From positions 1-7,124 of the forward strand of contig JBDTRY010000202.1 of NCBI GenBank assembly GCA_039931435.1: 7,124 bases of DNA, in the 5' to 3' direction. The notes below the pieces were generated by a model. That model was not told the origin of the DNA. It did no database searches and saw only the letters and a list, made by a program, of their open reading frames with translations. Both the position numbers and the translations under genes were made by a program. This document shows, one piece after another, positions 1 to 6,958 of the stretch. Each line of letters opens with the position of its first letter. The first letter of the stretch is position 1. The stretch is from JBDTRY01 sp039931435. Its GTDB lineage: Bacteria > Acidobacteriota > Thermoanaerobaculia > Gp7-AA8.

Positions 1-1199
1 TGCAGAAAAGTCAGGGGCAGTCCGCTACGCTCGAAGAGTTCGAGGAACAGTGCGTGGCGCGTCGCATACTCGCGGCGGCAACGTCTGATGTGCGAATAGA
101 ACGCGCCGCTCTCGAGAAAGAGAGCGAGCGTGGACTGATCGAGCAGAGGGAGATGGTCGTCGCTGAGATGCTTGAGCTCGATGAACCGGTCCAGAAGAGG
201 CTCGGGAACGACGACGTAGCCCAGCCGCAGCGAGGGGAAGAGAAGCTTGCTGAAGGTGCCGGTGTAGATCAGACGGCCGCTGTGATCGAGACTCTGCAGG
301 CTGGGAAGCGGGTGCGCGCCGTAACGCAACTCCGAATCGTAATCGTCTTCGATGATCCAGGACCGGTTGGTCGCGGCGAAATCGATCAGGGCCAGACGGC
401 GGGCCAGGGAAAGGGAGACCCCGGTGGGAAACTGCCGTGAGGGCGTGGTGTAGATCAGCGAGATCTTTCCGCTGCCCCTGCGAGGCAGTTGCAGACCCTG
501 GTCATCGATGGGGCCGGGAACGATGCGCGCGCCGGCATTGCTGCAGGCCTGGCGCGCTTCCACGTAGCCCGGGTCTTCGACGTAGACCTGATCGCGCGCT
601 GTGAGAAGGAGCGAGGCCAGCAGAAACAGCGCCTGTTGCGATCCGGAAGTGATGACCACCTGATTCCAGTGACAACGCACGCCGCGATGATCGCGGAGGT
701 AGGTGGCCACGTTCTCGCGAAGCTCCGGAACGCCGGCGATGCAGGAGGCCTGGTAGTTCAGGATGTTCCGGCCTTCGCGTCGCAGCGTACGCCCGCGCAT
801 GCGGTTCCAGGTGAGAAGAGGAAAAAGGCCCACATCCGGCTGGCAGGGACGGAACGGCCGCGGCGCACTGAATGATGGGTGGGCTACCGGCGAGGCGCTG
901 ACCCGGCGCTTGTCCACTGCCGGGCGCTTGAGATAACGGGGAAGGGTGATGGATGTGCTGACGAAGACACCGGAGCGGGGCGAGGAATCGAGATAGCCTT
1001 CGCTGATCAACCGTTCGTAGGCATAGACCGCCGTGTTGCGCGATACCTTCAGCTCCGAGGCCAGATCGCGCGTTGAAGGAAGCGCGTCTCCCGGAGCCAG
1101 TCCTCCGCTGCGGATGCGCTCGCGGATCTGGCGGGCCAGTTGATCCTGCAACGTGGGCCGCTGGGAGCGATCGATCCATAGTCCGGAGAGTGTACGCAT
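1..1199 (-). CDS. MocR/PdxR-family regulator (GntR winged helix + aminotransferase domain), 3' end cut by window edge
   Basis: This frame is open from an ATG at 1199 to the window edge, giving 399 complete codons. MocR proteins usually have about 460-500 residues, so some 70-100 C-terminal residues lie outside. Residues 14-80 form a GntR-type winged helix (LPSTRDLASELKVSRNTAVYAYERL near 40-63, then GYLDSSPRSGVFV). From about 115 the protein is a fold type I aminotransferase: ITSGSQQALFLL (183-194) for the cofactor phosphate region, YTTPSRQFPTG (250-260), IIEDDYDSELRYG (282-294) with the PLP-ring Asp, and YTGTFSKLLFPSLRLGY (312-328), whose Lys318 is the expected Schiff-base lysine. All PLP-binding motifs are intact, so it probably binds PLP. 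Family members use an amino-compound or PLP-state signal to control a nearby gene. It lies 119 bp downstream of the PaiB-like gene on the same strand, and the two may be cotranscribed. Only a weak AGG precedes the start. The effector and target are unknown. Confidence 0.93.
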   Translation of the reverse strand, partial: MRTLSGLWIDRSQRPTLQDQLARQIRERIRSGGLAPGDALPSTRDLASELKVSRNTAVYAYERLISEGYLDSSPRSGVFVSTSITLPRYLKRPAVDKRRVSASPVAHPSFSAPRPFRPCQPDVGLFPLLTWNRMRGRTLRREGRNILNYQASCIAGVPELRENVATYLRDHRGVRCHWNQVVITSGSQQALFLLASLLLTARDQVYVEDPGYVEARQACSNAGARIVPGPIDDQGLQLPRRGSGKISLIYTTPSRQFPTGVSLSLARRLALIDFAATNRSWIIEDDYDSELRYGAHPLPSLQSLDHSGRLIYTGTFSKLLFPSLRLGYVVVPEPLLDRFIELKHLSDDHLPLLDQSTLALFLESGAFYSHIRRCRREYATRHALFLELFERSGLPLTFL

Positions 1200-1318
1200 A
1201 CAGTTTCGCCTGAAATTCTATCGATGATCTCCGGCCTGGGGGAAACCGCTCCGTTCCTGTGTCCGTTGCCGGCAGCGTCGAATGGCTACGGACAAGATTG
1301 CTGCGAGCGGACGAGAGG

Positions 1319-1951
1319 TCACGGACTCTCCGTCCGTTCCTGATTCGATTTCCGCACGGCCTGGCCCAGTTGACGCTGCCAGGGATCCGCCGAAGACTCG
1401 AGCCGGTCGGCCACAGCCATGGCGTCCTTCAGCGGCTCATCCTGCCCCAGTTTGAACTTGGCCTCGAGGCGCTCGATGGCGATTTCGAATCCGGCGATGG
1501 CCGGGAGGCGCCGGGTGATTTCTGAGTGCGGGATCTCATTCATCTGCCAGGGATCGGGATTCGATTTCTCCATGCGCGTATTGAGCCGGGCCAGAGTGAC
1601 TTCGAGATCCACCTCGCTCTGCGCCTTCACCTGCCCGTAGCAATGCACGGCGGTGTAGTAGAAGGTGCCTGGCATGTCCCGACCGGGATACCACGTGGGC
1701 GTTACGTAGGAGTAGGGGCCGTGAAAGACGGCCAGGGTGGGAGTGGTCGACGTGAAGAGCGCCTTTGAGTGTTCGTTGGCGCGGGCCAGGTGCCCGAGCA
1801 GAACGCGGCGGTGGCGATCGAGAAGCAGCGGAAGATTTGTGACCAGCGGTCCGTCTTCGCCATTGTTGATGAGGAGCGCCCATGGATTATCTTCGATGAG
1901 CTCGTAGGTCTCTTCGATCGATTGCGGACGCCAGCTGGGCCGGACGAACAT
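1319..1951 (-). CDS. paiB: PaiB-family FMN-binding negative transcriptional regulator-like protein
   Basis: This is a 210-residue protein, the normal length for the PaiB family, which has a split-barrel fold related to flavin reductases and PNP oxidase. Motifs seen are LLINNGEDGPLVTNLPLLLD (26-45), GHLARANEHSKAL (53-65), FHGPYSYVTPTWY (76-88), YYTAVHCYGQVKA (98-110) and the C-terminal KFKLGQDEP (165-173), close to the family's KFKLSQN signature. The ATG at 1951 is chosen because MFVRPSW matches the usual family N-terminus. An in-frame ATG at 1984 would add 11 unconserved residues. No strong ribosome site precedes either. In Bacillus subtilis PaiB is linked to repression of sporulation and protease genes, but the biochemical role in most bacteria is unsettled. 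It diverges from the receptor operon and sits 119 bp ahead of the MocR gene. The family's PTWNY-type segment reads PGTFYY here, so it may be a divergent subgroup. Family assignment is firm; regulatory function is inferred. Confidence 0.9.
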   Translation of the reverse strand: MFVRPSWRPQSIEETYELIEDNPWALLINNGEDGPLVTNLPLLLDRHRRVLLGHLARANEHSKALFTSTTPTLAVFHGPYSYVTPTWYPGRDMPGTFYYTAVHCYGQVKAQSEVDLEVTLARLNTRMEKSNPDPWQMNEIPHSEITRRLPAIAGFEIAIERLEAKFKLGQDEPLKDAMAVADRLESSADPWQRQLGQAVRKSNQERTESP

Positions 1952-1960
1952 GATGCGGTC

Positions 1961-2008
1961 ATTCTGGGACCAGGGCCTGGTCATCGTAAAGGCCCAGAAT
2001 CGATTCTG
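1961..2008. promoter_or_regulatory. Nested inverted-repeat cluster, candidate operator
   Basis: Three overlapping dyads are visible. ATTCTGGG (1961-1968) and CCCAGAAT (1993-2000) form a perfect 8-bp inverted pair. Inside it is GACCAGGGCCTGGTC (1968-1982), two perfect 7-bp arms around a single G. At 1995-2008 is the perfect 14-bp palindrome CAGAATCGATTCTG. The hexamer ATTCTG or its complement therefore occurs three times (1961, 1995, 2003), and the two same-strand copies are 42 bp apart, about four helical turns. The cluster begins nine bases upstream of the paiB start codon, so a bound protein, or a hairpin in the leader RNA, would directly affect paiB expression. Its role as an operator is inferred. 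PaiB, the MocR protein or an outside regulator could be the ligand. Confidence 0.5.
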
Positions 2009-2160
2009 TTCATGGGTCCAGTTCTCTTGTCGGTACTGGCACCATGCACAATTCATGATCTGGCTCTTGCTGGATACCAACGGCGGTGCGAGGATTGCCA
2101 CAATCGCAAGCCATCCGGAAGCAGACTGAATCGACCTGGCAGGATCTCGCACCCGAGAAG

Positions 2161-2166
2161 AAGGAG
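2161..2166 (+). promoter_or_regulatory. Strong ribosome binding site of the receptor gene
   Basis: AAGGAG lies seven bases before the ATG at 2174. It decides the receptor start: the frame is open far upstream, back to about 1769 antisense to paiB, but only this ATG has a ribosome site and is followed by a signal peptide. Confidence 0.9.
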
Positions 2167-2173
2167 TTTCACC

Positions 2174-4561
2174 ATGAAAAACCTCGTCGCTCTTACCTTC
2201 GTGGCTCTGATACCCGCTGCGCTGTCGGCGCAGAGTCCAGCCGGCGCCCCTCAGCCGGAGTCGCTCTCCTTCGTGGAGTCCTGCCGGCCCAATCCCGGGG
2301 CGGCGCACGTCATCCTCACGGGAAAGGTCGGCGATTCCAGCGGCGCGCCGCTAGTGGGAGCAAGCGTCAGCCTGCGCTGCGGAAACCTCCGCGAGGATGC
2401 GCGCACCATCGGCGACGGCACCTATCGCCTCTCTGCTCCGGCAGGCACGTATCAGATCGACGTCAAGGCTCCGGGCTTCCAGCTTGCGGTGGAGACGCTG
2501 GATCTGACTGCAGGCGCGGCCGCACAGCGCGATTTCAGTCTCGACACCGGAACGTTCAGCAGCATCATCACCGTGCACGAAACCGGTGGATTCGTAGCCT
2601 CATCGTCGACTTCCGCCACCAAGACCGATGCCCCCCTGATCGAAATCCCACAGTCCGTTTCGGTGATCACCGAGGACCAGCTCACCTCGCGGAATGTCCA
2701 GACGGTCAACGAAGCCATCCGCTACACAGGCAGCGTGGATGTGGACACCTACGGAAACGAAACGCGATTCGACTGGATCAACATCCGCGGCTTCGATCAG
2801 TCCACCTATGGTCTCTACCGCGACAACTCGCGCTGGCAGAGCGGACAGGTTTCCGGGCAGATCGATCCGTATCTCATCCAGGAGGTCGACGTCGTCAAGG
2901 GTCCCAGCTCCGTGCTCTACGGACAGAATCAGCCGGGCGGGCTGGTGAACCTCGTCACCAAACGTCCGCCTTCGCGAACGCTCCGTGAAGTCGTGGTGAA
3001 CTACGGGTCGTTCAATCGCCGCCAGGTCCAGGCGGACTTCGGCGGACCGATGAACGATGAGGGAACGCTCCGATTCCGTCTAACCGGTCTCCTGCGCCGG
3101 AGCGACAGCCAAGTCAGTCATGTCCCGGACGACCGATGGTTCATCGCGCCGGCACTGACCTGGGTACCCACGAACAAGACAACCTGGACGCTCCTGGCAG
3201 ACTACCAGCGTGACGAGACCGGATGGAGCCAGTTTCTCCCCTCGCAAGGCACCTTCCGGCCCAATCCCAACGGAAAGATTCCGCGCGATACGTTTACCGG
3301 CGAGCCTGGATACGACTTCTTCGACCGCGATCAGTGGTCCATCGGCAGTCTCTTCGAGCATCAACTGAATCCCACGTGGACATTCCGGAACACCCTTCGC
3401 TATTCAACGATCAAGTTCGACGGCAACGACGTCTTTGGCGGCGGCCTGCAGGAAGATCTGCGCACACTGAACCGCTTCGGCTTCGGAAACTCGCTCGATC
3501 TGGGACTGTTCACCACCGACACCAGCGCTTACGTACAGGCGAGCACGGGAATGATCGACCACTCGGTTCTGGTCGGCGTGGACTACTCCAGATCGGAATC
3601 GACGATCGTCAGCGGATTCGCTTTTGCGCCCACTCTCGATGTCTATAACCCGGTCTATGGCTCGCCGATCCCCGACCTCTTCACCTATTTCAACGCCCGC
3701 CAGCCCGTAAACCTCCTGGGGATCTACGTTCAGGATCACATGAAGATCGGCACGAAATGGGTGGCCACTGTGGCCGGCCGTCATGACTCTACGGAGATCA
3801 CGACGAAGGACCGCATCTCTGGAACGGAGACGAAGCAGGATCCGAACAAGGTCACAGGACGCGTAGGATTGACCTATCTCAGCGACATCGGCATTGCTCC
3901 CTACGCCAGCTACTCCACGTCGTTCCTTCCCGTGGCCGGAGTGAACTTCTTCGGTGAACCATTCAAGCCAACAGAGGGAAAACAGATCGAGGGCGGATTG
4001 AAGTATCAGCCCAAGAGCTCGAACACGTTCTTCACTGCGTCGGTTTTTCAGATCACGCAGACCAACGTCAGCGTCACCGACCCGGCCAACCCGGTGAACA
4101 CGCTGCAGCAGGGTGAAATCCGCTCGCGAGGATTCGAGCTCGAAGCAGTCGGCCACCTCGCTCAGACAATCAACTTCAACGCTGCCTACTCGCATCTCGA
4201 TCAGGAAGTGACGCGGACCACCGATCCCACGGCGCTGGGCCAGCGGCCTCCGCTTGCTCCCGACCAGTTGTTTTCGCTTGCAGGCGAATACACCGTGGCC
4301 AGCGGACCGCTGACAGGCGTGGGCTTCGGTGCCGGAATTCGATTCGTAGGCTCCCGTGCCGGAGATGCGGCCAACACCATCGAGGTACCGTCCTATACCC
4401 TGCTCGACGCTTCTGTCCGTTATCTCTGGCGGGACACCGAGTTTCTCCTCAGTGCCACCAATCTGGCGGACAAGACTTACGTCGCCGTATGCACATCACC
4501 TTCCTATTGCAACTATGGAAGCGCGAGAAAACTGCTGGCCACGGTCCGCTACAATTTCTGA
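2174..4561 (+). CDS. TonB-dependent siderophore receptor with N-terminal carboxypeptidase-regulatory-like domain
   Basis: This 795-residue outer-membrane receptor has a signal peptide at 1-19 (MKNLVALTFVALIPAALSA, cleavage near A19-Q20). Residues 47-125 form a CarboxypepD_reg-like beta domain (GKVGDSSGAPLVGASVSL, then DGTYRLSAPAGTYQIDVKAPGF). IITVHE (131-136) is a candidate TonB box. The plug spans about 150-265 with IPQSVSVITEDQL (158-170), INIRGFDQSTYGLYRD (202-217) and KGPSSVLYGQNQPGG (242-256), the signature of FhuA/FoxA/FpvA-type receptors. The 22-strand barrel follows. The end, YVAVC...SYCNYGSARKL..VRYNF, matches the conserved Cys-containing tail of hydroxamate-type receptors (C773, C779) and closes on the terminal Phe needed for outer-membrane assembly. 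It should import a ferric siderophore using TonB-ExbBD energy. There is no STN signalling domain, so direct control of an anti-sigma factor is unlikely. It leads a likely operon with the hydrolase and PepSY genes. The exact ligand cannot be read from sequence. Confidence 0.94.
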   Translation: MKNLVALTFVALIPAALSAQSPAGAPQPESLSFVESCRPNPGAAHVILTGKVGDSSGAPLVGASVSLRCGNLREDARTIGDGTYRLSAPAGTYQIDVKAPGFQLAVETLDLTAGAAAQRDFSLDTGTFSSIITVHETGGFVASSSTSATKTDAPLIEIPQSVSVITEDQLTSRNVQTVNEAIRYTGSVDVDTYGNETRFDWINIRGFDQSTYGLYRDNSRWQSGQVSGQIDPYLIQEVDVVKGPSSVLYGQNQPGGLVNLVTKRPPSRTLREVVVNYGSFNRRQVQADFGGPMNDEGTLRFRLTGLLRRSDSQVSHVPDDRWFIAPALTWVPTNKTTWTLLADYQRDETGWSQFLPSQGTFRPNPNGKIPRDTFTGEPGYDFFDRDQWSIGSLFEHQLNPTWTFRNTLRYSTIKFDGNDVFGGGLQEDLRTLNRFGFGNSLDLGLFTTDTSAYVQASTGMIDHSVLVGVDYSRSESTIVSGFAFAPTLDVYNPVYGSPIPDLFTYFNARQPVNLLGIYVQDHMKIGTKWVATVAGRHDSTEITTKDRISGTETKQDPNKVTGRVGLTYLSDIGIAPYASYSTSFLPVAGVNFFGEPFKPTEGKQIEGGLKYQPKSSNTFFTASVFQITQTNVSVTDPANPVNTLQQGEIRSRGFELEAVGHLAQTINFNAAYSHLDQEVTRTTDPTALGQRPPLAPDQLFSLAGEYTVASGPLTGVGFGAGIRFVGSRAGDAANTIEVPSYTLLDASVRYLWRDTEFLLSATNLADKTYVAVCTSPSYCNYGSARKLLATVRYNF

Positions 4562-4697
4562 TCGGGGGAGCGAATCCCTGAGCGGAACGGCTGACATCGA
4601 GGGATCGTCTCGCGCAATGTTCGGGGGTGCCGTGCCGGGCCGGGTGCGCACCCCGTCGAGCGCCGCGTGAGCCAAGCGGAATCAACAGAGATCCCAC

Positions 4698-5654
4698 ATG
4701 AACCCGATCGACCCTGAAATAGCGCAGTTCGCCCGGGAGCTGCAGGCTGGATGGGCGGCGGCGGGATTCTCCGGATCGCTGGCCCCGCCCGAGGCGCGCG
4801 CGATCGCCGAACGGGTGAGAGCTCCGTGGGCTCGGGGCGGTCCGCGCATCGCAGCAGTCACCGAGCAGATCGTGTACACGTCTTCCGGCAGCGTGCGCGT
4901 GCGCCTTTATGACCCTGAGCAGGGCAGCGTCAAACCAACTCTGATCTACCTTCACGGCGGCGGATGGACGCTGTTCAGTCTGGACACGCACGACCGGGTC
5001 ATGCGCGAGTATGCCTCCCGCGCAGCAATCAACGTCCTCGGGGTTGATTACGCGCTTGCCCCGGAGCACAAGTATCCCGCTGCTCTGGAGCAGGTGGTGG
5101 CAGTGGCTCGCCATGTGTGGATGCATGGTCGTCGCTTCGGCGCAGACCCGGAAGCCATCGCCATCGGTGGTGATTCCGCCGGTGCGAACCTGGCAATCGC
5201 GGCCTGCCTCAGACTCCGCCACGAGAGTCAGCCCGCGTTGATCCGGGCCATGATTCTCAATTACGGGGTCTTCGCCCGGCACTCGTCCGAGCAGGCCATC
5301 GCTCGCTACGGCGGATCCGAAACTATGCTCACAGCCGAGGAGATGGAGGGATTCTGGAGGAACTATCTGCGTTGCGAAGCGGACGCAGAGGATCCGCTGG
5401 TCTGCCCCATCGAGGCAGACCTGCGTGGACTGCCGCCGGCGTTCCTGGTCGTTCCCGAGTGCGACCTGCTCGCAGAGCAGAGCATGCGTCTGGGCGAATT
5501 GCTGCGTGAGGCAGGCGTGCCGGTGGATGTGGCCTTCTATCGCGGAGCGACGCATTCATTTCTGGAAGCCGTCTCCATCGCCCCGATCGCCGGCCGGGCC
5601 TTCGCTGAGACAGCCGACTGGCTGCGCCGCATCCTTGTGTCCGAGCACTCCTGA
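4698..5654 (+). CDS. HSL-family alpha/beta hydrolase (acetyl esterase/lipase-like)
   Basis: This 318-residue serine hydrolase has the hormone-sensitive-lipase (bacterial family IV) layout: a variable cap at about 1-60, oxyanion-hole HGGGW (86-90), the conserved DYALAPEHKYPAAL (117-130), nucleophile elbow GDSAG with Ser160, the acidic residue Asp256 in VVPECDLLAEQ, and His286 in GATHSF. The triad is complete and the length normal. There is no signal peptide or membrane segment, so it should be cytoplasmic. Such enzymes cleave short-chain acyl esters. Between a siderophore receptor and a PepSY reductase-like gene it could hydrolyse an ester or acyl group of the imported siderophore, as the unrelated Fes and IroE esterases do for enterobactin; that is inference. 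The ATG at 4698 has only a weak AGAG ahead of it. The gap from the receptor gene is 136 bp with no convincing terminator, so cotranscription is plausible. Other substrates cannot be excluded. Confidence 0.9.
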   Translation: MNPIDPEIAQFARELQAGWAAAGFSGSLAPPEARAIAERVRAPWARGGPRIAAVTEQIVYTSSGSVRVRLYDPEQGSVKPTLIYLHGGGWTLFSLDTHDRVMREYASRAAINVLGVDYALAPEHKYPAALEQVVAVARHVWMHGRRFGADPEAIAIGGDSAGANLAIAACLRLRHESQPALIRAMILNYGVFARHSSEQAIARYGGSETMLTAEEMEGFWRNYLRCEADAEDPLVCPIEADLRGLPPAFLVVPECDLLAEQSMRLGELLREAGVPVDVAFYRGATHSFLEAVSIAPIAGRAFAETADWLRRILVSEHS

Positions 5655-5735
5655 ACAAGCGATGCAACCGCGTTTACTCAAACCATTCCGTGGCGGTCTT
5701 CGGCCACTGATGAGTCACGGTCCCGGGGTCGACTG

Positions 5736-6803
5736 GTGAAGTTTCGACCGACCGTCATCGTCGTTCATCGCTGGCTGGGTGTCGCCGGCCTGGTTTTCTG
5801 GCTTCTGCAAGCGGTGAGCGGGATCGTCTCCGTCTTTCACTGGGAGATTGACGATGTCACGGTCTCCGGCACTCATCACCCAACCGACTTCGCCGCCATC
5901 GCCCGACGGGCCGCGGACGAGTCAGCACCAGGCAGCGGCCGGCAAGTCGACTCCATCTGGTCAAGCGCCGGCTTTGCCGATCGCTTCGACATCAACATCA
6001 CCGCCCCGGAGCCGGAGGGCGGCGAAGTCCTGCGCGTCGACGGTGCCGGAAACGTTCTTCGCCGGCGACTGGACCGCGAGAAATTCCGGAACGGTGCCTT
6101 CATCGACAATCTGGTCCTGCTGCATCAGTCGCTGCTGGCCGGAGATACCGGCCGGTTCATCGTCGGCGTCAGCGGCCTCCTTCTCCTTAGCAACCTGCTC
6201 ATGGGGCTGACCGTGGCCTGGCCACGGGGTGGGCGCTGGAAAACGGTCCTTCGTCCGTCATGGCGGGGGTCACTGGTTGCGCGGCTGTACTCCTGGCACC
6301 GCGCCTTCGGACTGATGGTCATCGTTCCGGCCATCCTCCTGGTCAGTGCCGGAATTCTTCTGGCGTTCGACGATGGCGTCGCGCGCGTCCTCCACGTCTC
6401 CCGACCTGTAGTTCCAAAGCAGGTGCAAGGAGCAGGCGAGCCTTCTATCGGGATGGTCCAGGCCATCCGGATTGCACTGAGGCGATTCCCTGCCGCGTCC
6501 GTGTCGGGGATCCGATTCCCTTCGGGCGGGGATGGTACGTGGACTATCGCGCTGAAACAGACGAGCGAACGTCAACGGGCGTTCGGAAAGACCAGGGTTT
6601 TCATCGCCAGCGACGGCAGAATCGTTGCGGCCTACGACGCTACGTCAACGTCGGCCCTGCACCGATTCATCGATCTTGTCTTTCCGTTTCACACGGGCGA
6701 GATGGCAGGGCTGGCGGGCCGGCTGGTGGTGCTGGCTACGGGCCTGTGGCTGGCAACCGTAATGGTGCTGGGAGCCTCGCTATGGTGGAAGAGGAGGGCG
6801 TAG
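5736..6803 (+). CDS. PepSY-associated TM helix protein, probable ferrisiderophore reductase (FoxB/PiuB type)
   Basis: This 355-residue inner-membrane protein has four predicted helices: about 7-34, 139-161, 186-211 and 323-350. A PepSY-like periplasmic part lies between helices 1 and 2 (about 35-135) and a second between helices 3 and 4 (about 235-305). The signature histidines are present: H11 in HRWLG, H130 in LLHQSLL, H188 in SWHRAFG and H319 in FPFHTGE. In the FoxB/PiuB-type family, as I recall, such histidines ligate two b-type haems that carry electrons to periplasmic ferric siderophore. The start is GTG at 5736. No ATG or TTG occurs in frame between the hydrolase stop and this codon, and the protein is family-like from here. 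Only a weak GGGG (5725-5728) precedes it, so coupling to the hydrolase 81 bp upstream is possible. Its place behind a siderophore receptor supports iron release by reduction. The family is clear; substrate and haem content are inferred. Confidence 0.9.
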   Translation: MKFRPTVIVVHRWLGVAGLVFWLLQAVSGIVSVFHWEIDDVTVSGTHHPTDFAAIARRAADESAPGSGRQVDSIWSSAGFADRFDINITAPEPEGGEVLRVDGAGNVLRRRLDREKFRNGAFIDNLVLLHQSLLAGDTGRFIVGVSGLLLLSNLLMGLTVAWPRGGRWKTVLRPSWRGSLVARLYSWHRAFGLMVIVPAILLVSAGILLAFDDGVARVLHVSRPVVPKQVQGAGEPSIGMVQAIRIALRRFPAASVSGIRFPSGGDGTWTIALKQTSERQRAFGKTRVFIASDGRIVAAYDATSTSALHRFIDLVFPFHTGEMAGLAGRLVVLATGLWLATVMVLGASLWWKRRA

Positions 6804-6812
6804 GCCACGACT

Positions 6813-6937
6813 TTCCCCTCCCCCGGCGGGAGAGAGGCCAGGGGTGAGGGTCTCTCTTGTTCGCTCTGCAGTCGTGAGGTTTTACAGGGACCCTCATCCG
6901 TCCGCTTCGCGGCCACCTTCTCCCGCGGGGAGAAGGG
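6813..6937. repeat. 125-bp palindrome-rich intergenic repeat, copy 1
   Basis: This copy starts ten bases after the PepSY stop codon and matches copy 2 at 120 of 125 positions. It is itself an inverted pair. The left module, read on the minus strand, runs from CCCTCACCCC (ending at 6850) through CTCTCCCGCC. The right module on the plus strand runs from CCCTCATCCG (6891) through TTCTCCCGCG. TGAGGGTC (6845-6852) and GACCCTCA (6889-6896) are perfect inverted arms flanking a conserved core of about 36 bp. This resembles dispersed REP/BIME-like extragenic elements known in many GC-rich genomes. I see no transposase or target duplication. Confidence 0.85.
6916..6936 (+). terminator. GC-rich hairpin at the end of repeat copy 1, possible terminator of the receptor operon
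   Basis: CCTTCTCCC (6916-6924) and GGGAGAAGG (6928-6936) form a perfect 9-bp stem with a GCG loop. There is no following T-run, so any termination would be imperfect. It could instead protect the 3' end of the mRNA from decay, as REP elements can. Confidence 0.4.
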
Positions 6938-6958
6938 AGGAGGAAGCGGAAATGTGGA

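Larger units (their letters stand above)
1952..2173. promoter_or_regulatory. Divergent intergenic region between paiB-like gene and siderophore receptor
   Basis: These 222 bases separate the start codons of two divergent genes and should hold promoters for both strands. I could not pick a convincing -35/-10 pair: TTGTCG at 2027-2032 is followed by only weak -10 candidates such as AATTCA or CATGAT. I see no good match to a 19-bp Fur box. The paiB-proximal half (1961-2008) is packed with inverted repeats. The receptor-proximal half (2020-2160) has no obvious structure apart from the ribosome site at its end. Confidence 0.6.

Noticed and set aside
502..1179. Long minus-strand frame overlapping the MocR gene
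   Set aside because: Its translation has no recognisable domain and is arginine/serine/proline-rich. The frame starting at 1199 shows continuous winged-helix and aminotransferase motifs through the same DNA.
1260..1294. Inverted repeat TGTCCGT/ACGGACA between paiB and mocR
   Set aside because: A 7-bp stem with a 21-base loop and no T-run on the minus strand. It is too weak to call a terminator.
2055..2129. Small frame of 24 codons ahead of the receptor, possible leader peptide
   Set aside because: It has no ribosome site, no run of regulatory codons and no attenuator-like hairpin after it.
1769..2173. Upstream extension of the receptor frame, antisense to paiB
   Set aside because: A strong ribosome site and signal peptide mark the start at 2174. 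The extension has no signal peptide or conserved sequence.
1952..2308. N-terminal extension of the PaiB frame
   Set aside because: The extra residues match nothing in the family, overlap the receptor gene and would make PaiB abnormally long.
4624..4654. GGGGTGC/GCACCCC pair between receptor and hydrolase
   Set aside because: A short stem with a long GC-rich loop, an overlapping self-palindrome at 4642-4653 and no T-run. It is not a convincing terminator.
5690..5707. GTGGC/GCCAC hairpin between hydrolase and PepSY gene
   Set aside because: The five-base stem is within chance expectation for GC-rich DNA.
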